Shown one piece after another: positions 37,341 to 46,086 of a DNA stretch of 64,000 nt (position 1 is the stretch's first letter; every line of letters begins with the position of its first letter). Made by a program: the position numbers and the translations under genes. The notes below the pieces were generated by a model. That model had not been told where the DNA came from. It saw only the letters and a list, made by a program, of their open reading frames with translations, and ran no database searches. The stretch spans positions 478,607 to 542,606 of the forward strand of contig NZ_SRZY01000023.1 in the NCBI RefSeq assembly GCF_006476045.1, in the 5' to 3' direction. The DNA comes from Sphingobacterium lumbrici. GTDB taxonomy: Bacteria; Bacteroidota; Bacteroidia; Sphingobacteriales; Sphingobacteriaceae.

Positions 37341-38566
37341 GACACATAAGAGTTCCTTTGCTGTTTGCTTTTAGGTATCTTTTCTCGAAGAAATCGGTGA
37401 ATGCCATTAACATTATTTCGTTGATTAGCGTAGTAGGTGTTTTTGTCAGTACAGCGGCACTGGTTATTGTACTTTCCTTTTACAATGGAATGGAGAGCTT
37501 TATACTTTCGATGTACAGTACATTCACGCCCGAGCTCCGGATAGAACCCACAAAAGGCAAAGTATTTTCTACCGATACGCCCGAGTTTAAAAAAATAGCA
37601 GCCGATCAACGCATAAAAAGTTACTGCGAAGTACTGGAAGATAAAATATTGCTTCAATACGACAATCAACAGTTTATCGGACAGCTAAAAGGAATGGATC
37701 CCGAAGGATTATCCAAACAAGGAACAGAAAACATCCTCCATACCGGAAAGTACACCCTTCAGAAAGACACCACATATTACGCCCTTATCGGGGCACAGGT
37801 ACAAGCCAATCTCAAAGTGCCCATATCCGGCATCTACAATACCATTGAGTTATTTTCTCCACGAAAAGGCACTTCGGCACACAACGTAAACCCGCTCGAC
37901 GATTTCAATTCACGTAAAATCAGTCTGAGTGGTGTGTTAACCTATCAGCCCGAATTCGACAATCTGGTGATTGTACCGCTAGCATTTGCGCGCGATTTGC
38001 TTGGTGAAACCGATAAAATCACGGCTGTAGAGATCTTTTTGTCCGACTCCCTATATTCGAACGTTGTGCAGCATGAAATCCAGCAGACTTTAGGCACAGA
38101 CTTCAGTGTAAAGAATAGAGAAGAACAAAATCCTACATTATATAAAACCATAAAGTCCGAAAAATGGATTGTGTTCTTTATCCTTACATTTATCGGGATC
38201 ATTGCGATATTCAACATAGTCGGATCATTGACCATGCTCGTGATAGACAAAAAAGACGACATGAAAGTGCTTCAAAGCTTAGGTGCAGAACAGTCCATGA
38301 TAGCGCGTATATTCTTTATTGAAGGAATCCTTATCTCCCTTATTGGTGGTGTCGTAGGTATTATAGTAGGTTATCTATTCTGTAAATTACAGGAAGCCTA
38401 TGGATTTGTGCGCACCGGAGAAACGGATGGATCATTAATCGATGTCTATCCCGTAGATATTCGTTCAGAAGATTTTGTACTGGTATTTGTGACGGTAGCC
38501 ACTTTATCGTTAATTGTATCTTACTTCTCCTCTAAATTGAGCGTAAGAGAAATTGGCAACACTTAG
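37337..38566 (+). CDS. FtsX-like ABC transporter permease (LolC/E type)
   Basis: A 409-residue inner-membrane permease. One helix at about 25-48 (INIISLISVVGVFVSTAALVIVL) is followed by a large periplasmic MacB-like domain (about 50-270) and three C-terminal helices (FFILTFIGIIAIFNIVGSLTMLVIDKKDDMKVLQSLGA, then the EGILISLIGGVVGIIVGYLF region and the final one). This is the topology of LolC/LolE, which release lipoproteins from the inner membrane. The ATPase (LolD) gene is not adjacent. It starts on an ATGA overlap with the hydrolase gene and ends with a 4-bp tail-to-tail overlap with the next, convergent gene. Confidence 0.9.
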   Translation: MRHIRVPLLFAFRYLFSKKSVNAINIISLISVVGVFVSTAALVIVLSFYNGMESFILSMYSTFTPELRIEPTKGKVFSTDTPEFKKIAADQRIKSYCEVLEDKILLQYDNQQFIGQLKGMDPEGLSKQGTENILHTGKYTLQKDTTYYALIGAQVQANLKVPISGIYNTIELFSPRKGTSAHNVNPLDDFNSRKISLSGVLTYQPEFDNLVIVPLAFARDLLGETDKITAVEIFLSDSLYSNVVQHEIQQTLGTDFSVKNREEQNPTLYKTIKSEKWIVFFILTFIGIIAIFNIVGSLTMLVIDKKDDMKVLQSLGAEQSMIARIFFIEGILISLIGGVVGIIVGYLFCKLQEAYGFVRTGETDGSLIDVYPVDIRSEDFVLVFVTVATLSLIVSYFSSKLSVREIGNT

Positions 38567-39213
38567 TATTTCAATTTTTCCCGACTCCAATCACCTCTCT
38601 TTATCTGCTGGATCAATTCTCCCCAGGCAAAAGGATTCAATAATGGATTATTAAACCGTTGATTGATGTTCTTGTTATTCATTATACTGTGCCGTTGCAG
38701 CGAATTATAACTCTGGATTTCTTCGGCACTGCGGGGCACTATCCTTGCCAAAGCCGCCAACGCTTCAGGCGTAAGGTTCCTTCGTGCCGCAGCAATGTTG
38801 TCATCACCGAGATTCAATGCCATAAATTCAGAAACATACTGTTCATAACTCGCCCAAGGGAACAGTGTTACCGCTGGCAGCTCAATGACCAGACTTTGCA
38901 TCTTAATATGAGCGGTGTGCTTATCTAAATCAGTGTCCGGAATAACAAACGTTACCGGATCATATCCTACCGAACTAAAACGGATCGTATCACCGATATG
39001 TGCTACAAAAGAAAAGTAACCATCATTATTAGAAACGAAAACTTGATTTTTAAAAGAGATATTCGTGACGGACACATAAGCTACCGGAAGCTCAGATCCA
39101 ACAGAGGTAATCAACCCGCTAAACTGTAATATTTTCCGTTCCTGAGCTTGGGCTGTTAAAAACAGGCCCACCGCCAAGAAAAGGATTAAGATATGTCTAA
39201 AGCTATTTGGCAT
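38563..39213 (-). CDS. secreted carboxypeptidase-regulatory-like domain protein
   Basis: A 216-residue exported protein with a signal peptide (LILFLAVGLFLTAQAQ) and one carboxypeptidase-regulatory-like beta-sandwich (about 27-110: LQFSGLITSVGSELPVAYVSV, SNNDGYFSFVAHIGDTIRFSSVGYDPVTF). A helical tail of 100 residues ends in basic sequence (RGDWSREKLKY). Such stand-alone domains are common in the Bacteroidota periplasm and their function is unknown. It is preceded on the same strand by the NifU-like gene's end 70 bp upstream, so the two may be co-transcribed. Confidence 0.85.
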   Translation of the reverse strand: MPNSFRHILILFLAVGLFLTAQAQERKILQFSGLITSVGSELPVAYVSVTNISFKNQVFVSNNDGYFSFVAHIGDTIRFSSVGYDPVTFVIPDTDLDKHTAHIKMQSLVIELPAVTLFPWASYEQYVSEFMALNLGDDNIAAARRNLTPEALAALARIVPRSAEEIQSYNSLQRHSIMNNKNINQRFNNPLLNPFAWGELIQQIKRGDWSREKLKY

Positions 39214-39283
39214 CTTAACAAAACTAAAGAAAATAAATCTGTCACCGTTGTTAAAATGTGTTAATCAATACACAACAATTCTA

Positions 39284-39559
39284 TTACAATGGATTCGGTG
39301 TAGTAGCGTTAGGGTCATTCATATCCGTGATATTAATCGCTTCAACGGCTACTATTTCAGGAACAGCTTTTTTAATCGCCTGCTCAAGACCAGCCTTGAA
39401 TGTCATAATGCTCATAGAACAACTTGCACAGGCGCCCAATAATTTCAACCGAACCACATTGTCTGCTGTTATTTCTTCAATACTGACATTACCCCCATCC
39501 GTTTCGAGATAAGGTCTAATCGTATCTAATGCTTGTTCGACTCGTTCTGTTAAGGTCAT
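39284..39559 (-). CDS. NifU-like Fe-S cluster scaffold (C-terminal NifU domain)
   Basis: A stand-alone NifU C-terminal domain protein of 91 residues from the ATG at 39559 (MTLTERVEQALDTIRPYLETDGGNVSIEEI). The cluster-binding motif is GACASCSMSIMTFK, where the CxxC pair holds a transferable Fe-S cluster. The frame is open another 27 codons upstream, but that segment does not match the family and the internal Met is the standard start. It should act in the cytoplasm, passing clusters to target enzymes. The acidic tail after position 78 is slightly longer than usual. Confidence 0.93.
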   Translation of the reverse strand: MTLTERVEQALDTIRPYLETDGGNVSIEEITADNVVRLKLLGACASCSMSIMTFKAGLEQAIKKAVPEIVAVEAINITDMNDPNATTPNPL

Positions 39560-39865
39560 TCTTGTTCCAATTACTTTTATTAGGTGTAAACTTAGATAAA
39601 ATACTTTGTATTCGCAAACGGGACAATGTCTGAAAAACATGACATTTTGGTTGCGATAGTAACACCAACGTCATCGCGAACCTGAGGCACGAAGGTGTGG
39701 CGATCTTATTTAGCGTATTAGCGAAAGACGGCCACGTCGCATTCCTCGCTCTGACGTACTTGCCGCTATTCACATATAGCGAACAATTGGTTAAACTTTG
39801 TTAAACTCCATAACAGGGCCAATAGTAATCCATTAAAATCAAGTAAATTGCGCTTCAAAAATTAA
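39560..39865. other. Intergenic region of about 300 bp carrying a REP-like element
   Basis: Lies between the divergent NifU-like and bamD genes. Apart from the REP-like element at 39668-39768 and the bamD promoter at its right end it appears to be plain AT-rich spacer; short open frames on both strands do not resemble proteins. Confidence 0.6.
39668..39768. repeat. degenerate REP-like intergenic element (GTCATTGCGA family)
   Basis: The left arm reads CGTCATCGCGAACCTGAGG and then CACGAAGGTGTGGCGATCTT; the right arm reads GGCCACGTCGCATTCCTCG then CTCTGACG. This is the layout of the very widespread repeat that begins GTCATTGCGA, contains GAAGCAATCT and is mirrored by GATTGCTTCG...CGCAATGAC. It is GC-richer than its surroundings and non-coding. 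Confidence 0.65.
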
Positions 39866-39896
39866 TTGAATATTATTGTTAATTGACGTATCTTTG
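39866..39896 (+). promoter_or_regulatory. promoter of bamD (minus-33 TTG, minus-7 TATCTTTG)
   Basis: TTG at 39866-39868 is separated by 20 bp from TATCTTTG at 39889-39896, a good match to the Bacteroidota housekeeping promoter. Only four bases separate it from the bamD ATG at 39901, so the transcript should be leaderless or nearly so. Confidence 0.6.
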
Positions 39897-39900
39897 TAAA

Positions 39901-40821
39901 ATGTTTTTAAATAAGCGAATAGGAATATTAACTGCCTTTCTGGTCATCATTTTCTTTTTTACCGGCTGTAAAAGTAAATTCGAAAAATTGCGCAATAGCA
40001 ACAATATTGTGATGAAGTACCAAGAAGCCGTTAAATTATATGAAAAGGAGAAATATTCAAAGGCTTTAGCCCTATTTGACGATTTGAGGCAAAAGTATCG
40101 CGGACGTGCCGAAGCGGAGGATTTGTATTATTTCATGGCTTATACAAACTACAGACTGAAGGATTATCCCGCTGCCCGTTTTCACTTTAAGCAATTCGCC
40201 GAAACCTATCCGGGTAGCGAAAGAGCAGAAGAATGTCTATTCATGTCTGCCTACTGTTACTATATAGAATCTCCGCGGTCAAATTTAGATCAAGAGAATA
40301 CGCGAAAAGCTATAGACGAATTACAGCTCTTCATATTTAGATATCCGGAAGCCGAGAAAGCAAAAGAAGCGGGTGATTTGATTCAGAATCTACGGGATAA
40401 ATTAGAGAGAAAGGCATTTGATAATGCTAAACTATATTTTAACATGGGCTTAGCAGACGATTACCGTGCAGCGGTAATTGCGTTAGAGAATGTTTTAAAA
40501 GAATTTCCAGACACCAAATATGCGGAGGAAATCGAATATTTAATGATGAAATCGCAGTATCTATTTGCGGACAACAGCTATCCTAATCGTCAGGAGAAAC
40601 GTTTTAACGAGGCAATAGATTATTACAATTCATTCATCAACAATTATCCGGAGAGCAAATACAGATCTGAATTGAACGGATTAAAAGCAAGTGCAGACAA
40701 AAAGATTATACTCGCTATCCGTAGATTGGACGAAATAAACAAACAGATCGAAGAGCGTGAAAAAGAACTTGGAATCACACCGGTACAAGAACTTTCAGAA
40801 GCGAACAGTACGACTAATTAA
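39901..40821 (+). CDS. bamD: outer membrane protein assembly factor BamD
   Basis: BamD is the essential lipoprotein of the BAM complex that inserts beta-barrels into the outer membrane. From the ATG at 39901 the protein has 306 residues, with a lipobox FFTGC and then KSKFEKLRNSNN. TPR pairs follow: YEKEKYSKALALFDDLRQKYRG, AARFHFKQFAETYPGSERAEE and AKLYFNMGLADDYRAAVIALE. The C-terminal basic/acidic helix (RRLDEINKQIEEREKELG) is typical. An upstream in-frame start at 39883 overlaps the promoter and is rejected. It is followed by rpoZ and coaBC, a conserved Bacteroidota order. Confidence 0.95.
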   Translation: MFLNKRIGILTAFLVIIFFFTGCKSKFEKLRNSNNIVMKYQEAVKLYEKEKYSKALALFDDLRQKYRGRAEAEDLYYFMAYTNYRLKDYPAARFHFKQFAETYPGSERAEECLFMSAYCYYIESPRSNLDQENTRKAIDELQLFIFRYPEAEKAKEAGDLIQNLRDKLERKAFDNAKLYFNMGLADDYRAAVIALENVLKEFPDTKYAEEIEYLMMKSQYLFADNSYPNRQEKRFNEAIDYYNSFINNYPESKYRSELNGLKASADKKIILAIRRLDEINKQIEEREKELGITPVQELSEANSTTN

Positions 40822-40847
40822 TAAGAATTTTCATAATATATAACAAT

Positions 40848-41177
40848 ATGAGTCAATTAAAGAACAACGCCATTGCTAATTCTACTGTCACAAGAGATTT
40901 AAGAGAGTTGGATAAAACGACTGATAACCTCTATGAGTCTATCGTAGTAATCAGTAAAAGAGCAAATCAAATTGGGGTAGAAGTCAAAGAAGAGTTGACA
41001 TCAAAGTTAGCTGAATTTGCAAGTAGCAATGACAACTTAGAGGAGGTATTTGAAAATCGTGAGCAAATCGAAATCTCGAAACATTACGAGCGTTTACCAA
41101 AACCCTCTTTAATCGCTATCGATGAGTTTTTGAACGACAAAGTGTATTTCAGAAACCCGGCTAAAGAACAAGAATAA
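40848..41177 (+). CDS. rpoZ: DNA-directed RNA polymerase omega subunit (Rpb6-like)
   Basis: A 109-residue omega/Rpb6-type subunit of RNA polymerase, which helps assembly of the beta-prime subunit. The fold-defining part is STVTRDLRELDKTTDNLYES and then IVVISKRANQIGVEVKEEL. The C-terminal KPSLIAIDEFLNDKVYFRNP is specific to Bacteroidota members. It sits 26 bp after bamD and 12 bp before coaBC in the same direction, the conserved arrangement, and this context supports the call for a small protein. Confidence 0.93.
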   Translation: MSQLKNNAIANSTVTRDLRELDKTTDNLYESIVVISKRANQIGVEVKEELTSKLAEFASSNDNLEEVFENREQIEISKHYERLPKPSLIAIDEFLNDKVYFRNPAKEQE

Positions 41178-41189
41178 GCAACGGGCACG

Positions 41190-42395
41190 ATGTCTTTAAA
41201 AGACAAAAATATTTTGCTAGGTGTATGCGGTAGTATTGCCGCATACAAAACAGCTTCCCTAATACGACTCCTCGTAAAAGCCGAAGCCCATGTACAGGTG
41301 GTCATGACCCCTGATGCTACGCAATTTATTACGCCCCTAACACTTTCTACCCTTTCCAATAATCCCGTTTTAGTAGATTATTTCAACCCCAAAACAGGGG
41401 AATGGAATAACCATGTACATTTGGGATTACAGTCCGATCTGGTTATCATAGCACCCGCCTCAGCGAATACCATCGGAAAGATGGCCAATGGACTCTGCGA
41501 CAATCTACTGATGGCAATCTATCTCTCCGCCAAATGCCCTGTATACTTAGCTCCGGCAATGGATTTGGATATGTGGAAACATGCTTCTACCCAGCGTAAT
41601 ATCGCTCTTCTGGAATCTTATGGCAATATCATTATCCCTCCGGGAAATGGAGAACTGGCCAGTGGATTAATTGGAGAAGGCCGCCTCGCTGAACCCGAAG
41701 ATATACTATCTTTTTTAGTAGAACATGCCGCCAGACCTCTACCCTTAAAAGGCAAACGGGCCCTGGTAACAGCCGGCCCTACCCACGAAGCCATTGATCC
41801 CGTACGATTTATCGGTAATCACTCCAGTGGCAAAATGGGATATGCAATCGCCAGCAGATTAGAACAGCTAGGTGCTGATGTAACGCTAGTAAGCGGCCCC
41901 ACAGCCCTGAAAACACCACATCGAGTAACAGCGGTAGCCGTACAATCTGCCGCACAGATGTTCGATGCCTGTAAAGCGGTATTTCAACAAGCCGACATTA
42001 TCGTAATGAGTGCCGCAGTAGCCGATTACACACCAACAGAAGTAGCCGATCAAAAAATTAAGAAAAAGACCGAAGACCTTAGCATTGCGTTGAAAAAAAC
42101 AACAGACATCCTTGCTACGTTGGGTAAAGAAAAGAGAGAGGATCAAACGTTGGTGGGATTTGCACTCGAAACGAATAACGAACTCGAAAATGCAATTGAT
42201 AAATTACACCGCAAAAATCTGGATCTTATCGTGTTAAACTCCATGCAGGATAGCGGTGCCGGCTTTGCGACAGACACCAATAAGGTCACCATCATCAATC
42301 GGGCAGGCGATATCCATACCTACGACCTAAAATCAAAAGAAGACGTCGCAAAAGATATTTGTACACGTATAATCGAGTATCACGCAACCCTATAG
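41190..42395 (+). CDS. coaBC: bifunctional phosphopantothenoylcysteine decarboxylase/phosphopantothenate-cysteine ligase
   Basis: CoaBC carries out two steps of coenzyme A synthesis. The 401-residue protein has the flavin-binding CoaC domain (1-180: ILLGVCGSIAAYKTASLIRLL, the catalytic His in NHVHLGLQSDL, the PASANTIGKMANG motif and the PAMDLDMW substrate clamp). The CoaB ligase domain follows (about 190-401: KRALVTAGPTHEAIDPVRFI, NHSSGKMGYAIA, the VMSAAVADYTP motif and KIKKK, then VGFALETNNE). All motifs are intact. It ends with a 6-bp tail-to-tail overlap with the rRNA methyltransferase gene. Confidence 0.97.
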   Translation: MSLKDKNILLGVCGSIAAYKTASLIRLLVKAEAHVQVVMTPDATQFITPLTLSTLSNNPVLVDYFNPKTGEWNNHVHLGLQSDLVIIAPASANTIGKMANGLCDNLLMAIYLSAKCPVYLAPAMDLDMWKHASTQRNIALLESYGNIIIPPGNGELASGLIGEGRLAEPEDILSFLVEHAARPLPLKGKRALVTAGPTHEAIDPVRFIGNHSSGKMGYAIASRLEQLGADVTLVSGPTALKTPHRVTAVAVQSAAQMFDACKAVFQQADIIVMSAAVADYTPTEVADQKIKKKTEDLSIALKKTTDILATLGKEKREDQTLVGFALETNNELENAIDKLHRKNLDLIVLNSMQDSGAGFATDTNKVTIINRAGDIHTYDLKSKEDVAKDICTRIIEYHATL

Positions 42396-43760
42396 GTTTA
42401 CGATCCGTATTTCCTTTGGGTAATAATTATTGATACGATTGGGCATCGCCTTAATCCAGCCCAGATTCATTCCTTTATACTTAATCAGTATCCAACCGAC
42501 TTTACCTGTTGTATTTAGTTCTACCGACAACACCTCTTTCCGCAGGAAATTCAATACATCCTCCAAATCAAGTTCCAAAAAAGGGATTTCCGCTAATATA
42601 TAATTACTAAGGGCCAAATCATGCGATGGGATCAATTCCTTTCCCGCAACCTTTCCAATTTGAGTTCCCACGTTCCTGAAGTATAATACATTTCGAAGTG
42701 CTTTTAAATCCAGCTCATAGCGACTAGGCAGGATATGGATATTATCCTGGTGCGCAAACACAAATAGCTCGTTGTCATTTCGAAGCCATTTTTGGAGAAT
42801 ATGCCGTGGTACATCCGATTTCTCGGATTTTATCCCTTTCATCGAGAAAGTATCCTGTATTTTTCTTTTCTGTAACACGGCAAAGAAAAAACCTTCACCT
42901 TCTATTTTGTGCGGATAGAACCGAAAAGACCTGGCATGGTGTTTTGCCGATATCGTCTCCGCTATTTGCCATTCGTCCTTAATTTTAAGCGGAACACTAA
43001 TCATGTCAAATTCGGCAATCAGCCAATCCACTATATCTTCGTTCTCTTCTGTCGAGTATGAACAGGTGGAGTAAAATAAATAACCATTTGTCTTTAAAGA
43101 AGCCATACTGGCCGCTAAAATGCGCCGCTGCCGTTCGCTGCACAATTTGACATTTGCTTCCGACCACTCGTCTATCGCTGTACTGTCCTTTCTGAACATC
43201 CCCGATCCGGAGCAGGGGGCATCTACAACCATGAGATCAAAATATCCTGGTAATCGATTAAACGCAGAAGGATCATTATTGGTCACTACAACATTCGGAT
43301 TGCCCCATTTCATCAGGTTGTCGGCTAGAATAGTGACCCGCGATTTAATAATTTCATTTGCGACTAATAAGCTCTCCGGATGAAGAGCAGCATTCAGCAA
43401 AGTAGACTTACCACCGGGAGCTGCACATAAATCCAAAGCCTTTGTCGGCGACTGATGCAGACCCAGTTCGTGGATAGCATGTGTCAAAAACATGGAGCTC
43501 GCCTCTTGCACGTAGTAGCAGCCCGCGTGAAACAAGGGATCAAGCGTATATATCGGTCGCTCGCTCAAGTAATACCCTTCATTACACCAGGGCACCTGCT
43601 TGTCGATCTTTAGATGTGTTATATCGGCCTTCTTCGCCGGATTGATACGAATAGAATTTGATTTTTGCGTGGTCTCATGAATCGTAACGAAAGCTTCGGT
43701 ATCAAAGCTTTTATCTGCACTTAAACGACGGACTAACTCATTAGGCAACTTATTACTCAT
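42390..43760 (-). CDS. RsmB/NOP2-family rRNA cytosine-C5 methyltransferase (RsmF-like)
   Basis: A 456-residue S-adenosylmethionine-dependent RNA m5C methyltransferase from the ATG at 43760; the 23 codons before it are low-complexity and not family sequence. The catalytic core (about 60-290) has the SAM site ALDLCAAPGGKSTLLNAAL, motif IV VVDAPCSGSGMF with one catalytic Cys, and STCSYSTEENE with the second. Then come a linker and a C-terminal PUA-like RNA-binding domain (about 370-456). Of this family, RsmF modifies C1407 of 16S rRNA; which rRNA position is targeted here cannot be read from the sequence. It is divergent from the START-like gene. Confidence 0.92.
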   Translation of the reverse strand: MSNKLPNELVRRLSADKSFDTEAFVTIHETTQKSNSIRINPAKKADITHLKIDKQVPWCNEGYYLSERPIYTLDPLFHAGCYYVQEASSMFLTHAIHELGLHQSPTKALDLCAAPGGKSTLLNAALHPESLLVANEIIKSRVTILADNLMKWGNPNVVVTNNDPSAFNRLPGYFDLMVVDAPCSGSGMFRKDSTAIDEWSEANVKLCSERQRRILAASMASLKTNGYLFYSTCSYSTEENEDIVDWLIAEFDMISVPLKIKDEWQIAETISAKHHARSFRFYPHKIEGEGFFFAVLQKRKIQDTFSMKGIKSEKSDVPRHILQKWLRNDNELFVFAHQDNIHILPSRYELDLKALRNVLYFRNVGTQIGKVAGKELIPSHDLALSNYILAEIPFLELDLEDVLNFLRKEVLSVELNTTGKVGWILIKYKGMNLGWIKAMPNRINNYYPKEIRIVNL

Positions 43761-43804
43761 TGCATAAAAGTAAAAAATCAAAAGTGAAAAGTGAAAATTT
43801 TGGC

Positions 43805-43812
43805 TAAGTTTG
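43805..43812 (+). promoter_or_regulatory. minus-7 element only 3 nt before a start codon
   Basis: TAAGTTTG matches TAnnTTTG and ends three bases before the ATG at 43816, in the 55-bp region between divergent genes. The opposite gene has a near-match (TACTTTTA) four bases before its own ATG at 43760. Confidence 0.4.
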
Positions 43813-43815
43813 TCT

Positions 43816-44199
43816 ATGAAGAATTTCAAGCAATACTTTGTTATTCCGGCTAGTCCTGCGGAGATTTACCTTGCCCTCACGACCGAGATTACTATTCGTC
43901 TTTGGACAGGAGATACGGTAGAAATAGACCCACAGGTTGGAGGAGAATTTTCCTTATGGGATGGTGCTATCACGGGGCGCTTCCTCGAACTGGATCCCGG
44001 TAAAAAGATCGTGCAGCAATGGTATTTTGGCGAGCAGGAAGAGCCCTCTATCGTGACCATAAAACTGCATGAACATAAGAAGGGGACATCCTTTGAAGTA
44101 AACCATATCAATATCCCCGAAGATGCATATACCGAAATCGTAGAAGGCTGGGAATCGGAATATGTAGAAAGTTTAATTGACTTTTATACAGAAGAGTAA
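43816..44199 (+). CDS. START-like (SRPBCC/AHSA1) domain protein
   Basis: A 127-residue single-domain protein of the START/Bet v1-like fold. The start FKQYFVIPASPAEIYLALT matches the first strand and helix, TVEIDPQVGGEFSLWDGAITG the central sheet, and the C-terminal helix is YTEIVEGWESEYVESLIDFY. The family includes activators of Hsp90 ATPase (AHSA1) and many lipid- or ligand-binding proteins; no ligand can be assigned. Start chosen at the ATG (43816). It is followed by a strong terminator that also serves the convergent operon. Confidence 0.9.
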   Translation: MKNFKQYFVIPASPAEIYLALTTEITIRLWTGDTVEIDPQVGGEFSLWDGAITGRFLELDPGKKIVQQWYFGEQEEPSIVTIKLHEHKKGTSFEVNHINIPEDAYTEIVEGWESEYVESLIDFYTEE

Positions 44200-44217
44200 G
44201 AAGGCTCTTAACAAATA

Positions 44218-44256
44218 AACCCCCGAATATAGAAGAAAAATTCTATTTCGGGGGTT
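44218..44256. terminator. bidirectional hairpin terminator
   Basis: AACCCCCGAATATAGAA pairs with TTCTATTTCGGGGGTT around a short loop, with mismatches only in the A/T part. It is placed between the stops of the convergent START-like gene (44199) and the last gene of the large minus-strand locus (44305), and can end transcription from both sides. Confidence 0.75.
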
Positions 44257-44304
44257 CATAATATCCATTATAATCAGACTGAAAGTGCCCTTTTTTAACC
44301 GCGG

Positions 44305-46026
44305 CTACTCTTTCAAAAACTCTAACTCAAAATTTGTCAAATAAGGTTTTCCATCAAAGCCGAAGTCTGAGAGAATTTCAATATTCATCCAGTACAATAT
44401 CAATGCGGCAATATCACTATTCGTTGTCGGAATAGATAAGCTAGACGTTACGGGTTCCGGATATGTACCTGGAGGATAAAAATCAGCTAAATTCTTCCAA
44501 CTATACGGTCCTGCCAGCTGCATATTATACCCTCCGGGTGCTTTGTTAAAACAAATACCCTCAGTCCCATCGTCCATCGGCCAGAACCCAATCAGATTCG
44601 CATAATCCGGATGTTGGGTGATATCTTTCAAACCGTGCGTGTTCGCTATCGTGCTTGCATCCAGCGCTTTATCGAAGTAGGCAAGATTAGCCGAATAGGT
44701 GCTCAAGCCTGTACCCCCATTGTCAACATTTCTGTAGCCTACCCGCAGACCTTCCTCTACCGTTAAGCTCCTGTTGTTCAACAAGTTTCCCGTAACCGTC
44801 TGTACCCCGTCAATAAAGGCAGTCATTGTCCGTGCCGTGGGCGTAGCTCCACCTGTTGTTTTCACGGTCATCGTCAATGTATGCCACTTTCCATCGCTTA
44901 TAGGCATAGTACCATTAGCGTTAGAAATCTGGTTTTTACCTGATCCGCCATTTTGAGTTCCTCCAAAGACTATTCCCCAGTTACCAACTCCAGCAGTACC
45001 AACACTCTGCATCCAAAGCCAGCCTGTGAACGTTCCTCCAGACATCGCTGTACTCTTTGACAAAAATCCCGGATATTGCGTAGCGACATTGAATTTCACA
45101 TCCATTTGTACTGTAAAATCTTTCGTTGCACCGGCATCATACAACCCATGATCATCATGCACCTCTGCATGTACGGTAGACGGGTTGAACAATATTCCAT
45201 TGAAACCCGTTTTTTTCAATTCAAACTCTTTAAAATCAGGATGATACACCAAAGTGAATCCGTTGACGGGATCCTCTTTACTACCCCCATGATTTGTTGT
45301 TACGATAATCAACCAGTCTTCTTTCTCATAGTTAGTTCGAGCTCTTACCGCGGTCAATATATTACCTATATATTCATCCGATTTAACAATTGCATTCTTA
45401 TACGCCGTATTAGAAGCCAGGTATCCACCGTTCTTTCCTGCCTCCAGCACATCTCTGAAATTCACAAAAATTGTTCCCAGGCTTTGAACGGATCCCAATA
45501 GCGCTACGGTACTATCTTTAACACTCAAATCCGTCTCCACTTGCGGAGTATAGTCTGCATTCCGAACATAGTTTCTTAAAGTTTCCCACGGTGTTACCAT
45601 TGCGGTTTTTACCGATTTGTACTGGGTAACATAGTCAAGCACGTTTCTATAGGATTTAATCTCGCCATGCTGATTATCTGATTCCTGTGTACGTTCAAAA
45701 TTATCACTACTTATTTGATGTTTGGCAAACCCTGTTCCGGTCAACATGGAAACCCATCCGCCTGCATCAGAAGCCCCCTTTAATGTATTATAGGAATATT
45801 TCCCGTTCTTTTGCAAAGTAGCAATATTTGTTGGTGCTACCTTTTCCAACTCAGTCCCGGTTAACCCGTCTATACTAATCACCAAAACCTTCCGTGGCAA
45901 AGCGGTCATATCCTTAAGCTCTTCAAATACAGGAGGGGGGTTGTCGTATTGTTTACAGCCCGATGCCAGTATAACGCCTGCCATTAAGAGACAAAACGCT
46001 TTAAAATATTTAAAATGCATATTCAT
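44305..46026 (-). CDS. lipoprotein: type I phosphodiesterase-like fold plus LamG domain (paralog 1)
   Basis: A 573-residue surface lipoprotein (lipobox LASGC). Residues 44-260 follow the alkaline-phosphatase-superfamily phosphodiesterase pattern (KVLVISIDGLTG, SMLTGTGF, SDEYIGNILTAVRAR, WLIIVTTNHGG). The first metal-binding Asp (Asp53) is kept, but the nucleophile position before SMLTG is Asp87 instead of Thr/Ser, the usual D-x-x-x-H pair is absent (RDVLEAGKNG), and DHG is changed to Asn245-His-Gly. Residues 285-470 are a LamG/concanavalin-like sandwich (DFTVQMDVKFNV, DGKWHTLTMTVKTTGG). The last 100 residues resemble DUF4983. It is the last gene of the locus, and it and gene 48077-49855 are paralogs flanking the M60 peptidase. 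Binding rather than catalysis is inferred. Confidence 0.78.
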   Translation of the reverse strand: MNMHFKYFKAFCLLMAGVILASGCKQYDNPPPVFEELKDMTALPRKVLVISIDGLTGTELEKVAPTNIATLQKNGKYSYNTLKGASDAGGWVSMLTGTGFAKHQISSDNFERTQESDNQHGEIKSYRNVLDYVTQYKSVKTAMVTPWETLRNYVRNADYTPQVETDLSVKDSTVALLGSVQSLGTIFVNFRDVLEAGKNGGYLASNTAYKNAIVKSDEYIGNILTAVRARTNYEKEDWLIIVTTNHGGSKEDPVNGFTLVYHPDFKEFELKKTGFNGILFNPSTVHAEVHDDHGLYDAGATKDFTVQMDVKFNVATQYPGFLSKSTAMSGGTFTGWLWMQSVGTAGVGNWGIVFGGTQNGGSGKNQISNANGTMPISDGKWHTLTMTVKTTGGATPTARTMTAFIDGVQTVTGNLLNNRSLTVEEGLRVGYRNVDNGGTGLSTYSANLAYFDKALDASTIANTHGLKDITQHPDYANLIGFWPMDDGTEGICFNKAPGGYNMQLAGPYSWKNLADFYPPGTYPEPVTSSLSIPTTNSDIAALILYWMNIEILSDFGFDGKPYLTNFELEFLKE

Positions 46027-46086
46027 TTATATCAGTTTTTACAATTACATCTCGATTTTGAATCCAAAAATCTTAATAGTCATCGC

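Noticed and set aside
39560..39640. 27-codon N-terminal extension of the NifU-like protein
   Set aside because: The extension has no match to the family; the internal Met followed by TLTERVEQAL is the usual start.
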